From the NCBI GenBank assembly GCA_039105265.1, contig JAPFFF010000017.1:2604001-2668000 (forward strand): 64,000 nt of DNA, given 5' to 3'. This document shows, piece by piece, positions 1 to 10,164 of the stretch. The stretch is from Tritrichomonas musculus. Taxonomy: Eukaryota; Parabasalia; Tritrichomonadida; Tritrichomonadidae. Within the stretch, counting starts at the first letter, position 1. Each line of letters opens with the position of its first letter. A program made the translations under genes and the position numbers. Below the pieces are notes generated by a model. It made no database searches. It was not told where the DNA came from and was given only the letters and a program-made list of their open reading frames with translations.

Positions 1-1875
1 GCTGATAAAGGAAGTGTTGATTCAATGTATTTATATGGAGATCTTTTACTAAATATAACAAATGATCCTAAAAGTAAAAAAGAAGCTCTTCATTATTTAA
101 AAATGGCTGCAGATAGTGATAATGAAGATTCAATGATAAAATATGCTCAGGAGTTATTGAAATCTAATTGTACAACTGAAGCTTTTTACTATTATAAAAA
201 AGCAGTTGAAAAAAATAACACAGAAGCATTGCTCATTTATGGAGTGTTTATTAATTCTTTAAACAGAAATAAAAATGAAGGTAATAAATATATTAAAAGG
301 TCTGCAGATCAAGGTAATACAGATGCTATGATTTGTTATGGATGTATTTTACTTAATGGAAATGGAGTTCTAACAGATAGAAGAGAAGCAGCAAGGTATT
401 TTAAAATGGCTTCTGAAAAAGGAAATATAGATGCATATCAATTATATGGATATATGCTTGCAACAGGTAATGGAACTGAAACAGATCAAAAAAAGGCATC
501 TGAATATTTTAAAATAGCAGCAGATAAAGGGCAGATCAAATGTATAAAAAGCTACGCACGTATGCTTTTAGATGGAATTGGAATTCCATGTGATAAAAAA
601 GAAGCAGCAAAATATTGTAAAATGGCTGCTGACAAAGGTGATGCCGATTCAATGCTTAAATATGGATTCATGCTATTTTATGGAGAAGGTATTGAAAAAA
701 ATATTGAAGAAGGAATTAAATATATAAAAAAATCGGCAGATCAAGGTTATCATGTTGCAATTTCTTTTTATAGTAATCTCTTATATTTTGGAATTATAAA
801 TCAAACAGATAAAGATGAATTAAATAAATATATGAAAATTGCTGGTGAAATTGAAGATGATAAATCTCCTCTTTTATACAGCCTTTGGCTTCTTAAAAAC
901 AATAATAATACCAATGATAATAAGAGAAAGATCGAAAAATATTTAAAAAAATCTGCTGATAAAGGAAATCCTGGTTCGATGTATTTATATGGATGGATCT
1001 TATATAATGAAAATCATAAAGAAAAAGCTGCTTATTATTTGAAAAAATCTGCTGAATTAAATTACACCTTTTCAATGCATTTATACGGCAAAATGTTATT
1101 AGAAGGAGATGGAGTTGAAAAAAATAAGAAAGAGGCAGCATTATTATATAAAATGGCAGCTGATGATGGACATTATCTTTCAATGTTTCAATATGGTAAA
1201 ATGTTATTAAAAGGGATTGGTGTCAAAGCAAACAAAACAGAAGCTTATGAATATATACAAAAATCCTTTGGAGGAACAAATGATCTAAAAATACGTTATT
1301 TATTTTCTATATCATCAACTATTAATATTACATTTAATATTGATTTCCCAAAAGATATGGCAATCAAGAATGATAAAAATTATTATAAAGAAATGTTCAA
1401 ATATGGAAATAATTTACTTAATAATAAAAACAACTCCAAGGATGGAATTTGTTTTATTTTTAAGGCTTCTCATCATGATGTTAATGAAGCTCTATTTAAA
1501 ATTGGTAAAATTTATTATAAAGGGGACTTATTACATCAAGATAAAAAGAGAGCATTGAATTATTTTTCTAAATCAGCAAATTTACATAATAGATTGGCAC
1601 TGTTTTATATGGGACTCATGATTTTCTCCGGTGATGGAGTTAATGCTGATAAAGTGAATGGTGCTTATTATATTTTTGTCTCATTGGAACCAATTATAAT
1701 TATATTTGAGCTGGAATTATTAATGTTTGTCATTTACAAAAAGATAATGAAAAATTCCAATTCAAAGATCATTAAACCATGTCCAATACGAAAAACAATT
1801 GCTAATTGTAGTTTAAATCAAGAAAGTCTAGCGCTTAAGCAAATTTCAAACAATCAAACAGACCAAGGACAATGA
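1..1875 (+). CDS. Sel1-like repeat protein, 5' end outside window
   Basis: The frame is open from the first base; the first ATG in view (position 25) lies inside a repeat, so the true start is upstream of the window. About ten Sel1-like repeats of roughly 36 residues are visible, each with an A-(D/E)-K-G-(N/D)-x2-(A/S)-M signature followed by YG-x-(M/I)-L and G-x-G-(V/I). Such alpha-helical solenoids act as protein-protein scaffolds. The two kinase-Sel1 genes at 5900 and 39332 suggest that this one may carry a kinase domain upstream, but that is inference. The last 70 residues leave the repeat pattern (a hydrophobic stretch, then a polar tail), and LRR-coding DNA follows directly, so the 3' end may be a recombination junction. 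Confidence 0.85.
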   Translation, partial: ADKGSVDSMYLYGDLLLNITNDPKSKKEALHYLKMAADSDNEDSMIKYAQELLKSNCTTEAFYYYKKAVEKNNTEALLIYGVFINSLNRNKNEGNKYIKRSADQGNTDAMICYGCILLNGNGVLTDRREAARYFKMASEKGNIDAYQLYGYMLATGNGTETDQKKASEYFKIAADKGQIKCIKSYARMLLDGIGIPCDKKEAAKYCKMAADKGDADSMLKYGFMLFYGEGIEKNIEEGIKYIKKSADQGYHVAISFYSNLLYFGIINQTDKDELNKYMKIAGEIEDDKSPLLYSLWLLKNNNNTNDNKRKIEKYLKKSADKGNPGSMYLYGWILYNENHKEKAAYYLKKSAELNYTFSMHLYGKMLLEGDGVEKNKKEAALLYKMAADDGHYLSMFQYGKMLLKGIGVKANKTEAYEYIQKSFGGTNDLKIRYLFSISSTINITFNIDFPKDMAIKNDKNYYKEMFKYGNNLLNNKNNSKDGICFIFKASHHDVNEALFKIGKIYYKGDLLHQDKKRALNYFSKSANLHNRLALFYMGLMIFSGDGVNADKVNGAYYIFVSLEPIIIIFELELLMFVIYKKIMKNSNSKIIKPCPIRKTIANCSLNQESLALKQISNNQTDQGQ

Positions 1876-2070
1876 TAACACAAATAACAATTCCTTCTTC
1901 TGTAACTGAAATTAAAGATAATGCTTTTTCTTTTTGTTCATCATTAGCACAAATAACAATTCCTTCTTCTGTAAATTCAATTGGAAATAATATTTTTGAA
2001 TGATGCTCATCATTAACATAAATAACAATTCCATCTTTTGTAACTTCAATTTGAGATTCTGCTTTTGTGT
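1870..2070 (+). pseudogene. BspA-like LRR remnant
   Basis: Translation just downstream of the Sel1 frame gives two to three LRR_5 units (ITIPSSV-x4-I-x3-AF-x2-CSSL) interrupted by stop codons. It has no start codon and no flanking gene. This is a relic of the BspA-like family that is intact elsewhere in the window, for example at 46678-47784. Confidence 0.7.
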
Positions 2071-2238
2071 TTCACTCTCAAGATATTTTGTATTGACTTC
2101 TTTTAAATAAACAATGAAATTTGGTGTTCAATTTTATCGTTTTTTTTATTGGAATAGAACTTGTATATGCTTTCTATTGACTTCTTTAAATACCTGTTAG
2201 AATAAAGTTTCCTTATTCATTATTTTTTTGTTATGAAA

Positions 2239-2309
2239 TCGCTGGTAGTGTAATGGTATCATGTAGGATTGTCGTTCCTGTGACCCGGGTCCGATTCCCG
2301 GCCAGCGAG
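2239..2309 (+). tRNA. tRNA-Asp (GTC)
   Basis: The cloverleaf folds by eye. The acceptor TCGCTGG pairs with CCAGCGA; the D arm has GTG/CAT around TAATGGTAT; the anticodon stem TAGGA/TCCTG encloses the loop TTGTCGT with anticodon GTC; the variable loop is 4 nt; the T arm is CCGGG/CCCGG with loop TCCGATT. The discriminator is G at 2309, and a run of 15 T follows as a polymerase III terminator. A-box (TAGTGTAATGG) and B-box (GGTCCGATTCC) sequences are present. CCA is not encoded. Confidence 0.9.
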
Positions 2310-2602
2310 TTTTTTTTTTTTTTTAGATTTTTTATTTTCCAGTCTAAGATTAACAAGCCTCAGTCAAGATTTGTTAGAACCTTTTAAATTATAAAAGATC
2401 CCAAGGATCAAAAAGGTAAATGGCTCAAGGTAATCGATATAGAAGATGATTTGTATAAAACTTTTATTTCAATCCAATTGCTCTTACTTTTGATTGATTT
2501 CTATATCTAAATATATTTTAACCATCAATAATTATGGAATATTTTCTTAAAAGATCATTAATTATATCATAATTAATAATACACTTTTTATTAATCTATA
2601 TC

Positions 2603-2658
<56 letters not shown>

Positions 2659-2794
2659 CATATTATTCTGTCTAGATCATCATTCTTCGGCACTTAGCTG
2701 CTCTATTTTTTTTATAAAATATCAAAGATTTTTTATCCTTTGAAATTTTTTTTCAAATCTTGAAATTTTTAATTTTTTTAAGGGCAATAAGAAA
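2310..2794. other. Intergenic spacer with T(52) run
   Basis: AT-rich spacer after the tRNA. It holds an uninterrupted run of 52 T at 2604-2655, and no gene or RNA was recognised. Confidence 0.6.
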
Positions 2795-3727
2795 ATGATA
2801 CTTCTTCTCATTCAAAATAATTTATTAAAAATTGATTCATATATTTCAGAAGAAATCATTAAATCAGAAACCGACCGTTTATTTTTTTATCCAGAAATCA
2901 AACCTTTTCTTAAAGAAGAAACAATAGTAAAAATCGAAGAACTTATTAAAAAAGATCCAAATTTAATGAATTCTTTCGAATTAAAAAGAGACAAAGGCGA
3001 AAATGACTCTTACATAAGCAAACTCATACGACAAGACTTAATTGCAGAATTCGTAGCACATGTCAATCAAGCCAATATTTCACTTTCAGAAACAATAATC
3101 ACGCCATCAATTTTTGAGACGAATTCTTTTTTACTGGATAAAGAACCAACGTTGATTGAATATGCAGCGTTTTTTTGATCGATTCGAATATTTAAATATT
3201 TGGTAATAAACAAAGTCAAAATGATGCCTTCATTGTGGCTGTTTGCAATTCATTCCAACAATGCAGAACTGATTTATTTTCTTGAAGAAAATAAAGTATA
3301 TCCTCAATACAATTCATTTGAAGCATGCTTTAAAGAAGCCATCAAGTGTCATCACAACGAAATAGCGAATTATATAAAAGAAAATTTTTTGCCAAATGAA
3401 AAAGATGATGATGACGATTATGACATAAAAATATGGTCAGTAAAAGATGATGATGAGATAATTTATTATGATGAAAGATATATTGAAGAAAAAATATTTA
3501 AAGAAGAAAGGTTTTTTGACTTAGAAAAATTTAAAAAAAATCTTCTTCATTATTCTTTTCGTTATTATAATTATGAATATTTCCCAGATAACTTTAAAAG
3601 AAAATATGTTTTCCTGTCTCTGTGCAGATATGATTACTTTGATCTTGTAAAATTATGCCTCAGCACAGAAGAATTGAAAAGTAAAATAGAAGAAGAAATA
3701 ATGGTTTTAAAACATTATGATAAATAA
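2795..3727 (+). pseudogene. DUF3447 ankyrin-type protein, broken
   Basis: The sequence is collinear with the intact DUF3447 proteins on the minus strand at 34583-35734 and 47904-49112. It shares the motifs IRQDLIAEFVA-V, ETNSFLL, LIEYAAFF, AELIYFLEEN and IKCHHNEIANYI. The first 100 or so residues of the family are missing. An in-frame TGA at 3176-3178 falls where the homologues read GSIKIL, splitting it into frames 2795-3178 and 3200-3727. The family is a large trichomonad expansion usually followed by ankyrin repeats, and its function is unknown. Ankyrin and LRR coding follows at 3754, matching the DUF3447-Ank-LRR order seen at 49112-46678 on the other strand. Confidence 0.8.
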
Positions 3728-3753
3728 AGTTTTTTAAAATATTTATATAATAA

Positions 3754-5499
3754 CGTTTCAAATTTAATTTTAATTCATTAGCATTACATTTTGCAGCAAA
3801 AAATAATAACACTGATATTGTTAATTTATTAATTTCTCAACCTAAAATCAAGATTGATTCACATTCATTTAGAGAGTGTCGAAAATTAACAGAAATCATT
3901 TTTTGTTCACAAATAGAAATGATTGAAAAGTGGGCTTTTTATGGTTGCACATCGTTGACAACATTAAGTGTTCCATCTTCAACAACTAAAATAAAAAAAT
4001 TTGCTTTCTTTGGATGTTCATCGTTGGTTAACATAACAATTCCTTCATTGAAAGTAATTAAAGATTTTGCTTTTTGTAGTTGCACATCACTAAAGCAAAT
4101 AAATCTTCCTTCTTCACTGACATCAATTGGATGTTCATCTTTTAAATATTGCACATCTTTGGAGGACGTAACAATTCCTTTTTCAGTTCAAAAAGTTGGA
4201 AGTTGCTGTTTTGAAGGTTGTTCATCATTGCAACAAATCACGTTCCTTTCACTACTCAATAAAATAAGCAATTATATGTTTAAAGGATGTTCATCATTAA
4301 AAGGAATTGAAATCCCTTCTTCTGTTACTGAAATTGGATTGAATTCATTTGATAGTTGCTCATCATTAATTGAATTGACAATTCCATCATCGGTTTCTGT
4401 AATTGGCCAATCAGCATTTAGTCGTTGTTCATCATTGACCAAAATTGAGATTCCTTTATCAATTTCACGAATTGAAAATTGGACATTTAAAGATTGTTCT
4501 TCTTTAAGAGAAATCATGATTCCAGCATCAGTTACGTATTTGGGATTTGATGTATTCAATGGTTGCTCATCATTGAAACAAGTAACAATTCCTTCATCAG
4601 TATTAAAAATGGGAAATGAAGTATTTGAATGGGAATTAGATAGCACACAGAAAACAATTCTAATATCAGAAACGATGAATAATTTAGTTAAACAAAATGA
4701 ACCTATCAAATATTTTGACATTAAAAAATTCATAAAAAAGAAAAAAAATTCTGTAGGTAGATATTGCATTATGGAAAAAGAAACAGGCCAAATATATGTA
4801 GAAAAAAATACATATTTTGATCATAGTAAATATCTTTATAGACCATTTCAAGAGTTCTTTTTTGGAATGCTTGCTGAGCATCCAACAATTATTAAATCAA
4901 TTGGCTTTTCATTTCATGGCTTAATTGATGATGAATCACCAAGAATTATAATGGAACTTGCACAATATTCACTTCCACATTTTTTAATACCAAATGAACT
5001 TACTAATACACAAAGGCAGATAATCTTGATTGGATCTGCCTGCGCCTTAAAAATTTTACATGACAATGATATTGTTCATCGTAACATTTCATCTTCAAGC
5101 ATTTTATTGGATGAAAATTTGTATCCAAAACTCAAAAACTTCAGCTTATCTCACTTTGAAAATGATACTTTTATGAGTGATAATCCTGTTGGAAGGCCTC
5201 TTTATTTGGAAAAACCTATAGGTGAAATTGTATTTTCTAAAATATCTGATGTTTTCGCATTTTCAATCCTCATGCTTGAAATTGTCACTTGCTCAAAAAT
5301 AAAAAAATTCGAAATGAGAAAATTTACATCTCCTGTTAAAGAACCAATTAAAAATTTAATTGAATCTTGCTGGTGTGATTGCATTGAGTTACGTCCAACT
5401 ATGAATGATATTTTCGAGAAACTTGCTTATGATAGTAATTATTATCTAGATGATGTTGACAAAGAACAAATTAAAAAATACATTAATGAAATAACATAA
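3754..5499 (+). CDS. Ankyrin / BspA-like LRR / pseudokinase protein
   Basis: The frame is open from 3754 with its first ATG at 3919. It starts with one ankyrin unit (LALHFAAKNNNTDIVNLL), then about ten LRR_5 repeats of 23 residues (residues 1-240 counted from 3919), then a kinase-like domain at about 255-500. Several kinase subdomains can be followed, such as IIMELAQYSLP, SDVFAFSILMLEI and the RPTM element near the end. The HRD motif reads HRN (VHRNISSSSILLDEN, about residue 386) and DFG reads NFS (LKNFSLS), so the catalytic and magnesium-binding aspartates are both gone. It is therefore probably a pseudokinase with a scaffold or binding role. It may be the 3' half of the broken DUF3447 gene immediately upstream. 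No membrane segment is visible. Confidence 0.8.
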   Translation, partial: RFKFNFNSLALHFAAKNNNTDIVNLLISQPKIKIDSHSFRECRKLTEIIFCSQIEMIEKWAFYGCTSLTTLSVPSSTTKIKKFAFFGCSSLVNITIPSLKVIKDFAFCSCTSLKQINLPSSLTSIGCSSFKYCTSLEDVTIPFSVQKVGSCCFEGCSSLQQITFLSLLNKISNYMFKGCSSLKGIEIPSSVTEIGLNSFDSCSSLIELTIPSSVSVIGQSAFSRCSSLTKIEIPLSISRIENWTFKDCSSLREIMIPASVTYLGFDVFNGCSSLKQVTIPSSVLKMGNEVFEWELDSTQKTILISETMNNLVKQNEPIKYFDIKKFIKKKKNSVGRYCIMEKETGQIYVEKNTYFDHSKYLYRPFQEFFFGMLAEHPTIIKSIGFSFHGLIDDESPRIIMELAQYSLPHFLIPNELTNTQRQIILIGSACALKILHDNDIVHRNISSSSILLDENLYPKLKNFSLSHFENDTFMSDNPVGRPLYLEKPIGEIVFSKISDVFAFSILMLEIVTCSKIKKFEMRKFTSPVKEPIKNLIESCWCDCIELRPTMNDIFEKLAYDSNYYLDDVDKEQIKKYINEIT

Positions 5500-5899
5500 A
5501 ATTAATGGTATTCAAAAGTAAATAAATTTTAATAAGAATATTCTCATTTTATAAATATTTTAATAAATTTTTAATAATTCAATATTAAATCCTGGAAAAA
5601 GTTGCCTAGAAAGGCAAATATAGCATATTATATGAGAAAGCACGTTTTTTTAAATGGTAAGATCGTATATACCAAAATATTGTTAGATCTTTCAGAGTTC
5701 CCTGCAAAAAATTAATCTTATAAGCTTAAGGCTAATCATAATATAAAATATATATCATTCATTCGTTATGATTTATTTTTCAGAAAAAGTTTATATAAAA
5801 AAAATAAGACATACAATTTTTTCTTTGCTTGAAAATTTTAATTCAAATATTTGAGCCTATTGTTTTTAAATATTTTAAGTTTTATATTTTAAATTGTTA
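5500..5899. other. Intergenic spacer with small hairpin
   Basis: AT-rich spacer between the pseudokinase gene and the kinase-Sel1 gene. It contains a perfect 6-bp stem, TTGCCT-AGAA-AGGCAA, at 5602-5617. No open frame was recognised. Confidence 0.5.
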
Positions 5900-8800
5900 A
5901 TGGATATTGAAGAAAGGCAATTTGAAGAATTCCCATTTAAGTATAAACCATGCATGAAATGTATTCAGAATGAATGCATCCGAAACATCTACAAGCAATT
6001 CAAATTCAAATATTTTTCATTTCAATGCCAACAAGAAAAGCCTATTTCCTATATAGCCAACCAACTCAGTAAGCACAAATTTATTACCTATGAAATTTCC
6101 AAAAATCATAATATTAACATTATGATTATCTGCACAGAAAATACCTGCTTCTTTATAGATTTGATTCAAGACAAATATATAAGTAAAATTATAACAAATT
6201 ATAAATTTAATTCAATAAATCTCAGTTCTGAAGAATTTAATACAGAGCTCACAAAAGAAGACGTTTTAGTACAATCAGAAATGTCAGAATTTTGTGAAAA
6301 TTTTCAAATTAAAAATTTAATGAATAAACATTTATTCATTAAATTAACAATAAAGCCAGTTGTCTCCTATTTAATACAAAGATATTATAAAAATCCGGAT
6401 ATTTTTGAAGATCAAACTTTTTTAAATTTTGACAAACTTGTGGAAAAAAATATTTCAAATCCAGAAAAACTAGAACAAATTCAAAATAAAGTTTTTAATA
6501 TGAAAGATTTCATCAAAATAAGGACAATTTGTGGTGGTTATAAAAAAGTTTTTAATTTAGTCATGCATGTTAATACACTTTACATTTTCCTAATGAAAAC
6601 TGACAATGAAATCAAGAAAGAAATTGACTTTTGCTTAAAATATTCATCCAAATACTTGTGTAAATTTTATGGATTTGTTGAAGACAACAACAAAGTAACG
6701 GCAATGATTTATGAATTTATGCACAATGGTTCTTTATCAGATTATATTAAGAAACATGGAAATCAAATCAATTGTTTAGATAAATTAAAAATACTGAAAA
6801 GAATTATTAAAGGAATTGAATTTCTTCACAAAAACGGAATAATTCACTGTGATATTAAGAGCACAAATATTTATATAAATGGAAATAATAAGCCAGTCAT
6901 TGGCGATTTTGGTACAATTATTGATACAAATCAAGAAAATGGAGGAGTAAAAGATCCAATTATTGGTTCAATTTTGTTTGCATCACCTGAAATTGAAAAT
7001 GGAGAAGAAGTTGATTTTTCTACTGATATTTATTCCTTTGGTCATCTTATATATTTGATTTTTGAAGAGAAAAACATGTTTGAAAAGAACCGATATTATG
7101 AAAATTTTCCAACAATGATAAATGCACCGAATGAATTTCAATTTTTGTTGAATTCATGTTTGTGTTTCAAGCCGAAAGAAAGACCAGAAATAAACTTGAT
7201 TAAAGGTGTCATTTATTTCTCAATTGGACAAGCACATTTGAATGGATTTGCTGGTCAAAAAGACTATAAAAAAGCTAAAAAATATTTTAAAATATCAATT
7301 AAATTTAATAATGTAAGTGCTATGAATGCACTTGGTATTATGTATTCTTTCGGCGAAGGATGTAAAAAGAATATTAAAAAGACACTCACTTGTTTTGAAA
7401 ATGCTGAAAAACAAGGAAGTATTGAAGCAATTTATCATATTGCTATTTTATATTATATGGGAAAAGGTTTACCAAAAAATATTGAAGAAGCAAAAAGAAG
7501 ATTTGAAATCTGTGAAAAAGAGAATTATTCTGAGGCTTTTAATTCTCTTGGCTACATAAGTCAACACATTGACCATGATTATACAAAAGCAATAAAATAT
7601 TATGAAAAAGCATCATATGACAATCTTCCAATTGCTTTCTACAATTTAGGAAAGATTTATTTCGAAGGAGTAGGAACATCTGTTAATTATAATTTAGCTA
7701 GAATTAACTTTGAAAAAGCAGCCAAGAACAATCATTCTGATTCATTTTATTATCTCGGTCTTATTTATTTCAAAGGTTTAGGTGTTGATAAAAATATAAC
7801 AACTGCAAAATATTATTTTGAATTATCTGCTAAGCAAAACAATTCAAATTCTTATTTTTATATTGGTTGTATTCATCGTTATGGACTTGAAGTTCCTAAA
7901 GATTTTAAGAAAGCAATGGAATATTTCTTATTGGCAGCAAGCCATAATTATCCTGACGCTTTTTATGAAATTGGAAAAATGTTTTTCAAAGGTAAAGGTG
8001 TTGAACAAGACTTTGATAAAGCTTTACATAATTATGAATTATCCTCTACTTATAATTATTTCGATAGATTCTTTGATCTTGGCTTCATTTATGAAAAAGG
8101 AATTGGCGTTCGTAGAGACATCAATAAAGCAATTGATTATTACACAAAATGCACACAATTTCTTGATTATTCGATCATTTATGAATACGATCATGCTTTT
8201 TACGAAAAAAGAAGAAAAAATAATAATTACTATCGATCTTTTAATGATCTTGGTTTGATATATCTGGTTGAAAAAGACTTTTTAAATACTAAATTTGCTA
8301 GAGAATACTTAAAAATTGCTGCAAAGAATAATTATCCTTTTGCTCAAAACAATTATGGATTGTTTTTAAAGTATTTTGAGGAAAAAGACTATAAAAAAGC
8401 ATATGAAATGTTTAATCGTGCTTCATGTAATAAGTTTTCTTTGGGCGAATTTAATCTTGCTTGCATTGATGAAGAAATGAATAATAAAGAAAGTGCAATT
8501 GAACATTATCATAAAGCTTTGAGCTTAGAAAATTCAATACTAATTTTTCACAATCGACTTATTAATGATGAAAGACTTGAACTTTCAAAAATATTCATTT
8601 TTTGTTACATCAATCTAAAACTTACTCATTATTACCTATCAAAAGAAAACTATGAAGCCAATTTTGCGAGATATCATTTTATTAATGCACTTTTTAAGCC
8701 GTTATTTGGTCTCTTAATTCATTCCAAAAAACATTCTTATTCATTTCAGTTTAAATCGTTGAACTTGATGGATTTCTTTTTAAATAATCCATTATTTAGT

Positions 8801-9199
8801 TTATGTAAAAAAGATTCATCAGAATGGATGATATTTGAGCCAAATAAAGATATGTCAACATACGTTAAAATATTATTGAATCAAAATAAAGATGTCTTTA
8901 ATGATGAAAACACAAATCATCTTAAAATGGAAATTAAAGATATTTTCAATTATTTAAATTATCGCAAAAAATATGTTTTAATAGATGAAAATGATCAAGT
9001 CGATCAGATATCTTTCAAATTAAAAGAAAATGAAGCAAATCGTCATTTAAAATATCCTCGAGCAATCGATGAAATTCTTTTAAAAGACAAAATCCAAATT
9101 AAGAACGAAATTGAAAAAGTTCTCGTAAAAGCTAATGAAATATTATTTACACCACCTTATTCAATTCTGTTTGGTAGAATTAATTTTTTACAAAAATAA
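5900..9199 (+). CDS. Protein kinase with Sel1-like repeats
   Basis: The ATG at 5900 (ATGGATATTGAAG) gives 1099 residues. The N-terminal 200 residues are a trichomonad-type domain of unknown function. The kinase domain spans about 203-433: a degenerate glycine loop (CGGYKKV), the lysine in FLMK, HCDIKSTN as catalytic loop (about 315), DFG (about 335), SPE for APE, then DIYSFG and KERPEI. The catalytic residues are present, so it is likely active, probably as a Ser/Thr or TKL-type kinase. About ten Sel1-like repeats follow (about 434-880), typified by A-x5-LG-x-(I/M)-Y-x2-G-x-G, and then a helical tail. The gene shares its architecture with 39332-43015. It has no signal peptide or membrane segment and so is presumably cytoplasmic. 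Confidence 0.9.
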   Translation: MDIEERQFEEFPFKYKPCMKCIQNECIRNIYKQFKFKYFSFQCQQEKPISYIANQLSKHKFITYEISKNHNINIMIICTENTCFFIDLIQDKYISKIITNYKFNSINLSSEEFNTELTKEDVLVQSEMSEFCENFQIKNLMNKHLFIKLTIKPVVSYLIQRYYKNPDIFEDQTFLNFDKLVEKNISNPEKLEQIQNKVFNMKDFIKIRTICGGYKKVFNLVMHVNTLYIFLMKTDNEIKKEIDFCLKYSSKYLCKFYGFVEDNNKVTAMIYEFMHNGSLSDYIKKHGNQINCLDKLKILKRIIKGIEFLHKNGIIHCDIKSTNIYINGNNKPVIGDFGTIIDTNQENGGVKDPIIGSILFASPEIENGEEVDFSTDIYSFGHLIYLIFEEKNMFEKNRYYENFPTMINAPNEFQFLLNSCLCFKPKERPEINLIKGVIYFSIGQAHLNGFAGQKDYKKAKKYFKISIKFNNVSAMNALGIMYSFGEGCKKNIKKTLTCFENAEKQGSIEAIYHIAILYYMGKGLPKNIEEAKRRFEICEKENYSEAFNSLGYISQHIDHDYTKAIKYYEKASYDNLPIAFYNLGKIYFEGVGTSVNYNLARINFEKAAKNNHSDSFYYLGLIYFKGLGVDKNITTAKYYFELSAKQNNSNSYFYIGCIHRYGLEVPKDFKKAMEYFLLAASHNYPDAFYEIGKMFFKGKGVEQDFDKALHNYELSSTYNYFDRFFDLGFIYEKGIGVRRDINKAIDYYTKCTQFLDYSIIYEYDHAFYEKRRKNNNYYRSFNDLGLIYLVEKDFLNTKFAREYLKIAAKNNYPFAQNNYGLFLKYFEEKDYKKAYEMFNRASCNKFSLGEFNLACIDEEMNNKESAIEHYHKALSLENSILIFHNRLINDERLELSKIFIFCYINLKLTHYYLSKENYEANFARYHFINALFKPLFGLLIHSKKHSYSFQFKSLNLMDFFLNNPLFSLCKKDSSEWMIFEPNKDMSTYVKILLNQNKDVFNDENTNHLKMEIKDIFNYLNYRKKYVLIDENDQVDQISFKLKENEANRHLKYPRAIDEILLKDKIQIKNEIEKVLVKANEILFTPPYSILFGRINFLQK

Positions 9200-9659
9200 A
9201 AACAAAAAATTGGAAATTTTAACTTCATATATGAAGTGTTATTTCAAAAAAACAAAAAATTCAATTAAGAAAAATGATGGCGTTCTTGTTGAATATTTTT
9301 GTTGAGTTATGAATTGAATATTTTGTAGATATGTAAGCATCAATAATTGCGTTTTTTTTTCTTCCTGACATGAAATGTTGAATTTTATGCAAATTTAATT
9401 AAAATTTAAATTCTTTTTGAGCTCTTTGAATTAGTTTTTTGAAGATATCAAATAAGATATTGATTTTTATTATGCTTTTTTTCAGAATCATCTACACTAC
9501 ATAACCATTTATGTTCATCATTGAGTTTCATTTAGGCAAATTAACATTAAATCAAGTTTATGATTCAACAAATCTTCATTCACATCAAATTTTGCTTTTA
9601 TTTTCTATCCAAATAAATCAAATATTGTGAATAAGATAATTTGGCTAAAAATAATTTTG
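9200..9659. other. AT-rich spacer
   Basis: No gene was recognised. A short coding-like patch near 9520-9630 could not be assigned with confidence. Confidence 0.4.
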
Positions 9660-9870
9660 AAAATTATCGAATTGAAGTTATTAAATATATTGATCAAAAG
9701 AAAGAAATGCAAGGTCTCCTGCTTAATTTTATTGATAATGAAAAATATTTTGACGAAGAATTCAATCAAATGGTGGATTAATTGAATTCAGTATATATTC
9801 AATCAAATATTAAAGAGTTTCTCGGATTTTTATATTTAATAACAAATATTTCAATCAATCATCATATGAT
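9660..9870 (+). pseudogene. DUF3447 N-terminal remnant
   Basis: Translation gives VIKYIDQKKEMQGLLLNFI, a stop codon, then FLGFLYLITNISINHHM. This aligns with the N-termini of the DUF3447 proteins at 35734 (KVIQESILNFLEE and LLHLISEIGNNCHR) and 49112 (ISLISDNHHR). Only the first 70 or so residues of the family are left, interrupted by at least one stop. Confidence 0.6.
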
Positions 9871-9889
9871 ATATATCCAACTTTATCTT

Positions 9890-10160
9890 TTTTTTTTTTT
9901 TTTTTTTTTTTTTTGAAAAAGATATTAAACAAACATTTTTAAAATCATAAATTTTTGATATTTTTCAGAACAACAAACGAATTCTTATCCTTTTTTTGAC
10001 CAAAATATGGAACTGCTTTAACATCAATTGAACTGAACAGTACATTGCTTATAGATTCTTTCAGTTTTAAAAATTGAATATATTTAGAAACCGTCCAAAT
10101 AAATAAAATACAGACTTTATGTATATCATTACGATCAATTTCTTGTCCAAAAGTTAACAT
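9890..10160. other. Spacer with T run
   Basis: This stretch holds a T homopolymer at about 9892-9914. A 71-codon minus-strand frame (9945-10160) resembles nothing I recognise and I do not call it. Confidence 0.4.
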
Positions 10161-10164
10161 AATC

